A DNA stretch of 32,913 bases, from assembly GCA_002842495.1 (NCBI GenBank), contig PHDB01000042.1:1-32913 (forward strand). The letters are read 5' to 3'. Every line of letters starts with the position of its first letter. The first letter of the stretch is position 1. The DNA comes from Bacteroidetes bacterium HGW-Bacteroidetes-6. GTDB taxonomy: Bacteria; Bacteroidota; Bacteroidia; Bacteroidales; DTU049. Below the pieces are notes generated by a model, which searched no databases, was not told where the DNA came from, and was given only the letters and a program-made list of their open reading frames with translations. The translations under genes were made by a program, and so were the position numbers. Shown here piece by piece: positions 1-8,900 of this stretch.

Positions 1-3000
1 ACAGCGATAACCTGATTTTTGTTAAAGATATTCAGGGACGATATGAATTGGTGAATAAAAAATGGGAGGCAACGACAGGATTGAATCGATTGCAGGTTCT
101 TGGGCAAATCGATAGCGAAGTTTTTCCTGAAGGTGAAGGCGATAGATTCAGAGAAAACGATCAATTGGTTTTCGATACCAAAAGTGTTGTTGATGTTGAA
201 GAAATTTTAGGTTCGGGTGACTCGGCTCGATATTTTCAGTCGCTTAAATTTCCATTATTTGATGCTAATGGTAATATGAACCTTATGTGTGGTATGTCGC
301 GTGATATTACAGAGCGACGAAAAATGCAGCAGGAACTTAAAATAAGTGAAGAAAAATTCAAGAATATTTATTATAACACTCCTGCAGGATTATATCGCAC
401 TGCGGTTGATGGAAAAGTGGTTGATGTCAATCCTGCATTACTGAAAATGCTGGGATATTCCGATTTGGAACATCTTCAATCTAAATCAGTGTTTGATATA
501 TACGTTGATTTGGAAGAAAAGAAACGTTTTGATTTGCAAATGGAATCCAAAGGGAAATTTACTGGGATTTCGCAATGGTACAGGAGCGATGGGAGCATTA
601 TTTGGCTCGAAGAGCAGGCTACAGCTATCAAAGATGAAAATGGAGTTATTCTTTACTATGATGGGAGTGTTATCAATGTGACAGAAAATAAACATGCTCA
701 GGACAAGCTTTTAGATAGTGAGTTGAAATATAGGACGTTGTTTGAAGGAGCTGGTGATGCTATCATGATTATGCGTGGAAACTGTTTTATCGATTGTAAT
801 GCTGCGGCAGAAAACATGTTTGTTCTATCCAGAGATAAAATTATTAAATCAACCCCCGTTCTTTTATCTCCGGAAAAGCAAAGGAATGGTGAAGCTTCGG
901 ATGTTCTTGCTGCAAAATATACTTCAATGGCTATTAATAATAGTAGGTATGTTTTTGAATGGCTGCATAAAAGAGCAGATGATTCCGTTTTCGATGCTGA
1001 AGTGAGCTTGCAATTAGTCGAAATACAAGGAGAAAAACTTTTACAGGCTATTGTTCGTGATGTGACTGAACGGAAACAATTGCTTGAGAGTGTGAGTATT
1101 AGCGAAGAACGGTACCGTTTGCTTTTTGAAAATATTACACAGGGTTTTGCTCTTCATGAAATTATCTGCGATGAAAACGGATTACCAATCGACTATTCTT
1201 TTTTGAGTGTTAATCCGGCCTATGAAAAACTAACCGGTCTGAAATCTGAAAATGTAATTGGCAAAACAGTCAAGCAGGTTATTCCGGAACTTGAAGCGTT
1301 TTGGATCGAAACGTATGGAAAAGTTGCGCTTACAGGTGAACCGGTTTGCTTCGAAAATTACTCAGCAGGTTTAGGTAAACATTTTGAGGTTTCGGCTTTT
1401 TCGCCAGGAGAAGGTCGTTTTGCAGTAGTCTTTAGTGATATTACCGATCGGATTGTTGCACATGAAGAACTACAGAAAAGTGAAGAGAGATACCGATTAA
1501 TAGCCAATAATACGGCCGATACTATAACAATCCTCGATTTCGAGTTTAATTATCTGTATTCAAGCCCTTCTGTTTTTAGATTGTTGGGCTATTCGGTTGA
1601 GGAAATTCTGACCATGAAAACGACTCAGATTATGCATCCCGATTCAATAGAAATAATGATGAACCTGATGCATGAGGAAATGGAGAACGAAATAAGTGGT
1701 AAAGCCGATCCAGGTCGAAGTCGCACTGTTGTACTAAAAGAGTTTCATAAAAATGGTTCTGTGCTTTGGGTTGAAAGTACCGCCAGTTTTATTCGGAACG
1801 AAAAAGGAGAACCAATGCAACTTCTTGCAATAAGTCGCGATGTGACCGAACGGATTAAAGCAGAGGAATTGTTGCAAAAAGCCAAAGAAGAGTTTAAGGC
1901 AATTTTCGAAAATAATTCAGCTGGAATAGCTATCATTCACCCGGATTCAAGTATTGTGATGGTTAATAATGCATATCTCGAAATCAGTGGTTATAGTCGC
2001 GAAGAAGTAGTTGGAGAGAGTTGGACAAAACACATTCATCCCGATGATTTGGACCGGTTGATAGAATACAACAATAACCGATTGGAGAATCCTACCGATA
2101 TTTCCGATAAGTATGAGCTTTCATTTTGCAGGAGGAATGGAGAAGTCAGATGTGTATTAATGTCGGTGGCTGTTATTCCCAGTAGTAAAATGGTTGTAGC
2201 TTCGTTTTCAGATATTACTGAGAGGAAAAATGCCGAAAAAGCAATGATTGAGAGCGAAGAACGATACAGGGCAATTTTTAATAATTCAGTAGAGGGAATA
2301 TACCAAACTACACCTGATGGCCAATATCGAACGATTAATTCGTCATTTGCGGAAATGTTTGGGTATGACTCGCCTGAGGATATGATTTCTTGTGTTAGCG
2401 ATATCAGAACTCAGTTGTATCTTGACCCGTCAGATAGAGATCGATTCGTTGAAGAGTTGAATAAATTTGATGGAATTGTCAGGGATTTTGAAACTCAAAT
2501 GAAACGAAAAGATGGTTCATCGTTTTGGGTTTCCATTAATGGCCGACTTATGTTTAGTGATAATCAGGAATCTTCATATATTGAAGGAACTTGTATTAAT
2601 ATCACTGAGCGGAAACTGGCTGAAGAAACGGTTCGTCTTTCGGCCGAAAAATGGCAGGCTACCTTCAATTCCATCACCGATATTATTACAGTTATTTCAA
2701 AAGAGCATGTGTTTTTGGAGATTAATCAGGCTGGCTGTGATGCATTGGGTATGACCCACGATGAAATTATCGGAAAAAAATGTCACGAACTTGTTCATGG
2801 GACTTTACATCCAATCGGTAATTGTCCATGTGTGGCCTGCATCAATATTGAGGCTGGTGGTGTTAGTCAAATATTTGAAAATGGGCGCTATTTTCAGCTC
2901 ACAGCGTGGCCAATATTTGATGGTAACAATGAACTCTATGCCTTTTCTCATTCCGTGAAGGATATCACAGATCAGAAACTCGCAGAAATAGCTTTAGCTG

Positions 3001-5213
3001 CAAGCGAAGATAAGTTCAGAAATTTGGCGGAAAGTAGCCCATTTGCCATTATGATTTATCAGAATACCAAGTGGGTGTATTCAAATCCTGCGGGTGAACA
3101 AATTTCCGGTTATTCATTAAGCGAGCTACAGCAAATGTATTTTTGGGAATTTGTACATCCCGATGATATGAAGATGGTGAAAGAGCGTGGCTTGTTACGA
3201 GAGTCCGGGAATCAAACCGAAAATTCGTATGAATTCCGGATTGTTGCCAAAAACGGTGAGATGAAATGGGTGTATCTGACAGGAACAAGTATTAACTATC
3301 AGGATAAAAATGCAGCATTAATTTCAATAGCCGATGTGAGTGAACGTAAAATGGCCGAAGAAGAGCTCAGGGAAAGCCGGCAGCTTTTTGCCAGTCTTGC
3401 CGATATGTCGCCTGTTGGTATTTTCAGAACCGACCCCGAAGGAGCTACAACTTATGTGAATCCGAAATGGTGCGAAATGTCTGGGCTTACATACGACGAG
3501 GCATTGGGAGATGGTTGGTTGAATTCTCTTGTTCCTGAAGATGTTCAAAGCATTAAAGAAGGATGGTATCGAACAGTTCGCAAACAAACAACTTCAATTG
3601 CAGAATATCGGTTTCAACATGCAGATGGTGAAATAGTTTGGGTTTATGGAAAAGCAATTCCTGAAGTGATTGATGGAGTGTTGAATGGTTATATTGGAAC
3701 AATCACTGATTTTACAGAAAGGAAGAAAGCTGAAATAGAACTTCTTGAAAGCAGGCAACTGTTTGAAAGCTTATCCAATATGTCGCCTGTTGGTATTTTT
3801 AGAACCGATGCAAAAGGTTTTACGACGTATGTAAACCCCAAATGGGTAGAAATTACAGGTTTATCGGAACGTGAAGCAATGGGAAAGCAATGGTACAAGG
3901 CTATTCATCCCGACGATTTTATGCAATCTATCGTGGGGTGGGATAACGCTGTTCTGAAAGAAGGCGAATCGATTGCTGAGTTTAGATTTTTTCATCCTGA
4001 TGGTGAAGTTCGCTGGGTGTTTGGAAAGGCTGTTCCCGAAAGAAGGGATGGTGAATTGGTGGGTTACATTGGTACCATCACTGATATTACTGAACGAAAA
4101 CTTTTTGAAAATACGCTTATTGAAAATGAGAAAAACCTGAAACGAGCAGAAATGGTTGCGGGTTTTGGCAACTGGGCATTTGACTTAAATAATAATTTTG
4201 TGCGTGTTTCGGAAGGAGCATCGCAAATTTATGGTCTTGAAGATCGACAGTACCTGATACCTGAAATTCAGAAAATATCATTGCCAGAGTATCGCGAAGC
4301 ACTCGATCGGGAATTAGGGATGCTTATTGCCGGCGAAAAAGATTACGATATTGAATTTGAAATTACTCGGCAATCTGATAATCAGAGACGTTTGATACAT
4401 TCAATCGCTGAATATGATTTGCAAAGTAATATGATTTTTGGTGTAATTCGCGATATTACGGAAAAGAAACAAATGGAATTGGCCTTGTTGAATCGCGAAA
4501 AACAAGAAAAAGAGTTGGTTGAACGAGAATTAGCAAAAACGCAAGATGCACTTGTTCGTTCAACTCGTTTGGCTGCGGTGGGCCAAATATCAGCTACTAT
4601 AGCTCATGATCTTCGTAACCCTTTAGGGGCAGTACGTAATGCGGCCTATTATTTAAAGCGAAAACTCAGTAATGTGGAGCCCAAAGTGTTTAATTATTTC
4701 AATATCATTGATGGCGAAATAGAAACAGCCGATAAGATTATCAGCAATCTTTTGCAAATGGCCAAGGTGAAAGAACCCGAGAAAGTCCAGAACGATTTTA
4801 GAGAAGTGATAGCGTTAGCTACCGGAGAGCAATATGCAAAATTAAATATAGCTATTACTGTTCAGCTTGATAAAGAACCGTTTATCTTGCAGGTCGATAA
4901 AGTTCAGATTGTTCAGGTGGTTCGAAACCTACTCGAAAATAGTTCTCATACGGGCGTCGATAAGGTTGTGGTCGATATCAGAGGACAGCATTTAGAAGAA
5001 GAAGTTGAGTTGATTTTTTGTGATAATGGGCCTGGTATTTCCCAGGAAGTCCGTGATTCACTTTTTGAACCATTGATTACAACCAAAGCTAAGGGTACAG
5101 GATTGGGACTGACTATTTGTAAGCAAATTATTGAAAAACATGGCGGAACGATTTCTTTAGTTGATAAACCCGAAATGGGTGCATGTTTCAGAATTGTATT
5201 ACCTCTTAAATAA
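1..5213 (+). CDS. Multi-PAS sensor histidine kinase, 5' end outside window
   Basis: Sensor kinase predicted to autophosphorylate on His and pass phosphate to a receiver. The frame is open from the first base (first full codon at 3) and already reads PAS sequence (FVKDIQGRYELVN), so the gene starts upstream; the TTG at 48 is not the start. Counting residue 1 at base 48, about twelve PAS/PAC units follow, starting near residues 1, 100, 224, 351, 476, 611, 736, 866, 986, 1110, 1235 and 1360. Most end in a D[IV]TERK-type linker and begin with E(E/D)(R/K)(Y/F). A short charged helix precedes the HisKA domain (H-box AHDLRNPLG, His at residue 1520). The ATPase domain has N-box RNLLENSSH, G1 DNGPGI and G2 GTGLGL. 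No transmembrane segment is visible, so it is probably cytosolic as far as seen. The eighth PAS has a Cys cluster (GNCPCVAC). It is six bases upstream of a tandem-receiver gene. Ligands are unknown. Confidence 0.95.
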   Translation, partial: SDNLIFVKDIQGRYELVNKKWEATTGLNRLQVLGQIDSEVFPEGEGDRFRENDQLVFDTKSVVDVEEILGSGDSARYFQSLKFPLFDANGNMNLMCGMSRDITERRKMQQELKISEEKFKNIYYNTPAGLYRTAVDGKVVDVNPALLKMLGYSDLEHLQSKSVFDIYVDLEEKKRFDLQMESKGKFTGISQWYRSDGSIIWLEEQATAIKDENGVILYYDGSVINVTENKHAQDKLLDSELKYRTLFEGAGDAIMIMRGNCFIDCNAAAENMFVLSRDKIIKSTPVLLSPEKQRNGEASDVLAAKYTSMAINNSRYVFEWLHKRADDSVFDAEVSLQLVEIQGEKLLQAIVRDVTERKQLLESVSISEERYRLLFENITQGFALHEIICDENGLPIDYSFLSVNPAYEKLTGLKSENVIGKTVKQVIPELEAFWIETYGKVALTGEPVCFENYSAGLGKHFEVSAFSPGEGRFAVVFSDITDRIVAHEELQKSEERYRLIANNTADTITILDFEFNYLYSSPSVFRLLGYSVEEILTMKTTQIMHPDSIEIMMNLMHEEMENEISGKADPGRSRTVVLKEFHKNGSVLWVESTASFIRNEKGEPMQLLAISRDVTERIKAEELLQKAKEEFKAIFENNSAGIAIIHPDSSIVMVNNAYLEISGYSREEVVGESWTKHIHPDDLDRLIEYNNNRLENPTDISDKYELSFCRRNGEVRCVLMSVAVIPSSKMVVASFSDITERKNAEKAMIESEERYRAIFNNSVEGIYQTTPDGQYRTINSSFAEMFGYDSPEDMISCVSDIRTQLYLDPSDRDRFVEELNKFDGIVRDFETQMKRKDGSSFWVSINGRLMFSDNQESSYIEGTCINITERKLAEETVRLSAEKWQATFNSITDIITVISKEHVFLEINQAGCDALGMTHDEIIGKKCHELVHGTLHPIGNCPCVACINIEAGGVSQIFENGRYFQLTAWPIFDGNNELYAFSHSVKDITDQKLAEIALAASEDKFRNLAESSPFAIMIYQNTKWVYSNPAGEQISGYSLSELQQMYFWEFVHPDDMKMVKERGLLRESGNQTENSYEFRIVAKNGEMKWVYLTGTSINYQDKNAALISIADVSERKMAEEELRESRQLFASLADMSPVGIFRTDPEGATTYVNPKWCEMSGLTYDEALGDGWLNSLVPEDVQSIKEGWYRTVRKQTTSIAEYRFQHADGEIVWVYGKAIPEVIDGVLNGYIGTITDFTERKKAEIELLESRQLFESLSNMSPVGIFRTDAKGFTTYVNPKWVEITGLSEREAMGKQWYKAIHPDDFMQSIVGWDNAVLKEGESIAEFRFFHPDGEVRWVFGKAVPERRDGELVGYIGTITDITERKLFENTLIENEKNLKRAEMVAGFGNWAFDLNNNFVRVSEGASQIYGLEDRQYLIPEIQKISLPEYREALDRELGMLIAGEKDYDIEFEITRQSDNQRRLIHSIAEYDLQSNMIFGVIRDITEKKQMELALLNREKQEKELVERELAKTQDALVRSTRLAAVGQISATIAHDLRNPLGAVRNAAYYLKRKLSNVEPKVFNYFNIIDGEIETADKIISNLLQMAKVKEPEKVQNDFREVIALATGEQYAKLNIAITVQLDKEPFILQVDKVQIVQVVRNLLENSSHTGVDKVVVDIRGQHLEEEVELIFCDNGPGISQEVRDSLFEPLITTKAKGTGLGLTICKQIIEKHGGTISLVDKPEMGACFRIVLPLK

Positions 5214-5219
5214 AAAAAT

Positions 5220-5990
5220 ATGGTAGAAGAATTAAAAAACAATCGTATATTGATTGCAGACGATGAGCCTAATATGCGTTTAACATTGCGTGATATAATG
5301 GAGGATGTTGGCTATCATGTTGTTACGGCTTCGACGGGAGAAGAAGCTATCGATCTATGTAAAAGCACTGAATTCGATATTGTGCTTATGGATGTGAGAA
5401 TGCCCGGGTTGAGTGGTGTTGATGCATTTCGCGAAATTCGTCGCTATAGGGAAGGAGTGAAAGTGATTTTAATGAGCGCTTACACAGTTGATGATCTTAA
5501 ATTTGCAGCTCTCGACGATGGAGCAATTGCTTTCTTACCCAAACCTCTCGATATGCAAAAAACCATCGATTTAATCAACGATGCACGTGAAACAGCTATA
5601 CTGGTTGTTGAAGAAGATGAAGCCGTAAGTAAACCATTGGTGGAAAAGTTAAAAACCGAAGGATATAAAGTTACTTCAACCCGGTCGCCACACGATGCAT
5701 TGGAATTGGTAGAGCAAATCAAGTTCGATCTTATTTTTGTGGATGTAAACCTTCCTGTGATGAACGGATTGGAGTTGTATCTTGCAATTAAAAAGATCAC
5801 TCCCTCTTCGGTAGCCATTATGATGACAGGAATGGAGGAGGAATTTTTAAATATTGCCAAGCAGGCGGTGAGCAAAAATGCATATACATTCATTCGTAAA
5901 CCACTTGATATTGATTATACACTTTCAATGATTGAACGGGTATCGTACCGAAGAGCCTCAGGAGATAGCCGAAAACCGAATACTCAGTAA
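5220..5990 (+). CDS. Tandem receiver-domain protein without output domain
   Basis: 256 residues made of two CheY-like receiver domains. Receiver 1 (about 8-120) has acidic pair D14/D15, phospho-acceptor D58 in LMDVRMP, S86 and K108 in LPKP. Receiver 2 (about 125-240) has an acidic pocket in VVEEDE, acceptor D175 in FVDVNLP, T203 and K227 in IRKP. Both therefore look catalytically competent. No DNA-binding or enzymatic domain follows; the C-terminus is about 15 polar residues. The ATG at 5220 lies 6 bp after the upstream kinase stop, and the next gene starts 5 bp after this stop, so the three are almost certainly cotranscribed. The likely role is a phosphate shuttle or sink between the upstream kinase and other partners; that role is inferred from the domains. 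Confidence 0.93.
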   Translation: MVEELKNNRILIADDEPNMRLTLRDIMEDVGYHVVTASTGEEAIDLCKSTEFDIVLMDVRMPGLSGVDAFREIRRYREGVKVILMSAYTVDDLKFAALDDGAIAFLPKPLDMQKTIDLINDARETAILVVEEDEAVSKPLVEKLKTEGYKVTSTRSPHDALELVEQIKFDLIFVDVNLPVMNGLELYLAIKKITPSSVAIMMTGMEEEFLNIAKQAVSKNAYTFIRKPLDIDYTLSMIERVSYRRASGDSRKPNTQ

Positions 5991-5995
5991 AAGAA

Positions 5996-8900
5996 ATGAT
6001 TATGACGAAAAATGCATCAATGTATAGAATATTTGTTCTCGACGATAACGAAGGGCAACTCAATACTATTCAGGCTATTCTCGAAGATGAAGGCTTTGAT
6101 GTGTATGCGTTTTTGCGTGTAAATGACGCATTCGATTTTTTGAAATGTCACGAAGTTGATGTGGCAATTTTCGATTTGCGAATGCCTGAAATTACAGAAT
6201 TGGAGCTTATTGAAAAGGTGCGTCCGATAGCAGATCGTATTCCTGTTATTATCAATACAGCTTATGGATCGTTCGATACAGCCAAAAAAGCAGTAAATGT
6301 AGGTGCTTTTGCGTACCTCGAAAAAGCCGGCGATCCCGGCTTTCTAATCAGAGAAGTGAATCGGGCTATCTACAATCGCCTTGAGAAAACCAAAGAATTG
6401 CTTGAAATTGCTGTACGGGAACGGACTTATGAATTAGAATTGGAAATTGAGAAAAGGAAAGAGATTGAAGATGCTCTGCGTGAAAGTGAAAAAAAATACC
6501 GTTTAATTGCTGAAAATTCATCGGATGTTATTTGGATAGCTGATATCACGGAGCGTAAACTGACTTATGTAAGTCCATCGGTTTTTGGTCTTAGAGGATT
6601 TACCCCTCAGGAGTCTATGGAACAGAATTTTATCGATTCAATAGTGCCTGAAAAGCGAGAAATATTATTGAAAATGATTTCTCAGGGGGTGGAAGATTTG
6701 AAAAAAGGGAATTCAGGGACCTACACTTTCGAAGTCCAACAATATTGTAAAGATGGTTCTTTGGTTTGGGTTGAAATGACAGCTCGATCATTTATTAATT
6801 CCGATAATGGTCATATAGAGGTACATGGTTCTTCGCGCAATATTTCGAAACGTAAAGAGGCCGAATTTGGATTAAAAGTGAGCGAGGATCGTTTCAGAGC
6901 CATTTCGGAGTACTCGCATAATGCTATTTGCATTGTAGATGAACAGGGTAAAATAATTTGGGCGAATCAAGCTCTGCTCAATTTGCTGGGTGTAACATCC
7001 GAGCAAATATATGCAGTGGAAAGTATTGATGTTTTTGTAGCTCCTGAATCGGTTGACTGGGTTGTAGAGAATTTTAGGAATTTTGTAAGCCAGAAAGATT
7101 ATGTACATCATTGTGAATTTTTTGTAATAAATGCACGAGGCGAAAAATTGTTGATTGAGAAGAATATGACCGATTTTGTCGATGTAAATGGACGACGGAA
7201 TCTGGCCATTAGTATGCTCGATATAACACGGCAAAGGCTTGCCCAGCGAGAACTCGACAATTCTCATGCTGAACTTTCCGCTATCTACAATAGTATTCCC
7301 GTTGCAATTCTTATCATTGATAAAGAGAAAAAGATTTATAAAACAAATAAGGTTACAAGCGAGATAGCCAATTGTGTTGAAGCTGACATTATAGCAAAAC
7401 GTTGTGGTGAAATTTTCAGCTGTGTTAATCATTTAGATTCAGGTAAAGGTTGTGGTTATACTCCGAGTTGCTCGAATTGTGTTGTTGATAATTCATTAAA
7501 CGAAACTTTGAAAACGCGGAAAAGCATTTCGAATGCAGAAGCTTTGATAGTATCAGTTGTAAATAAGGAAAATAAGTATAATTGGTTTTTGATATCAACT
7601 TCTTTTGTTGAACTTAACAATGAGGAATATGTTTTACTCTCGGCACAGGATATTACAAGCCGGAAATTGATAGAGCAGCAATTAGTGGAAAGCGAAACAC
7701 GATATCGCAATCTTTTTGAGAAAAATTCTGCTGTTATGTTGATTATCGATCCAGAAACAGCTACAATTATAGATGTGAATGCAGCTGCTTTGAAATACTA
7801 TGATTACACACCGCAACAGATGCAGAATATTTCTATTTTTGAGATAAATACTTCTGCAAAAAGGACTGTCCGCGACCGGATTCAGAATGTTTTGAACCAT
7901 AAAGAGAAACATTTTTTTTCTCAGCATAAACTGGCAAATGGACAAATCAGAGATGTGGAGATTTTTAGTGGTCCGGTGCAGCAAGGAAATAAAATGTTAT
8001 TATATTCAATTGTTTTTGATGTTTCGGATAAAAAGAAATACGAAGAAGCACTCATCAATAGCGAATTGCGATTTCGTACATTTATGAACTCTACATCTGA
8101 TCTTATTTTTATCAAGGATCAGCAATTGCGCTATATCTACAGTAACCAGGCTAATGCCGCTTTTTTGGGCAAAAGTCCAGAAGACCTTATTGGACTTGAC
8201 GATTTTTCGTTGATGACGGCAGAGGCTGCACGAAAATGCCGTGAAACCGACACATATTCTTTACAATCCTATAAGATAATGACCAACGAGGAAGTTGTTG
8301 GTGACAATGTTTACGAAACCACCAAATTCCCGGTTCAGTTACCCGACGGGCAGATAGGGCTTGGTGGAATTATTCGTGACATCAGCGATAGGTACTTTGC
8401 TTTCCAAACCATCAAGGAAAACGAAAGAAGACTAAGTATGCTCATGGGGAATTTGCAAGGTATGGTTTATCGCTGCATGAACAATCGTCAATGGACCATG
8501 CTTTTTGTTAGTGATGGTTGTAAAGAGCTTACCGGTTATAATCCGGAAGATCTTATTGATAATGCCAAAATTAGTTTTAACGATCTTATTCATCCCGATT
8601 TTCGTGATGATTTATGGAATAAGTGGCAGATTCAGTTGAAAAGCAAGGATACGTTTACCGACGAATATATAATTGTTACAAAAAGTGGCGAACATAAGTG
8701 GGTGTACGAAAAAGGTGCAGGGGTTTTTGACGAAAATGACAACTTGATTGCACTTGAAGGTTTTATTAGCGATATTACTTCGCTTAAACAAGCTGAAGAT
8801 GCGCTCAGAGATAGCGAAGTGCGGTACAGAACATTGGTTGAAACTTCGCCGAGTGGTATTGCCATTATTGATACAGATGCTAAAATTGTATTTGGTAATA

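Noticed and set aside
48..50. TTG as start of the first kinase
   Set aside because: The frame is open to base 3 and the upstream codons continue a PAS domain, so the gene begins outside the window.
5480..5893. 137-codon minus-strand frame within the tandem-receiver gene
   Set aside because: It is antisense to clearly coding receiver sequence and has no protein-family features.
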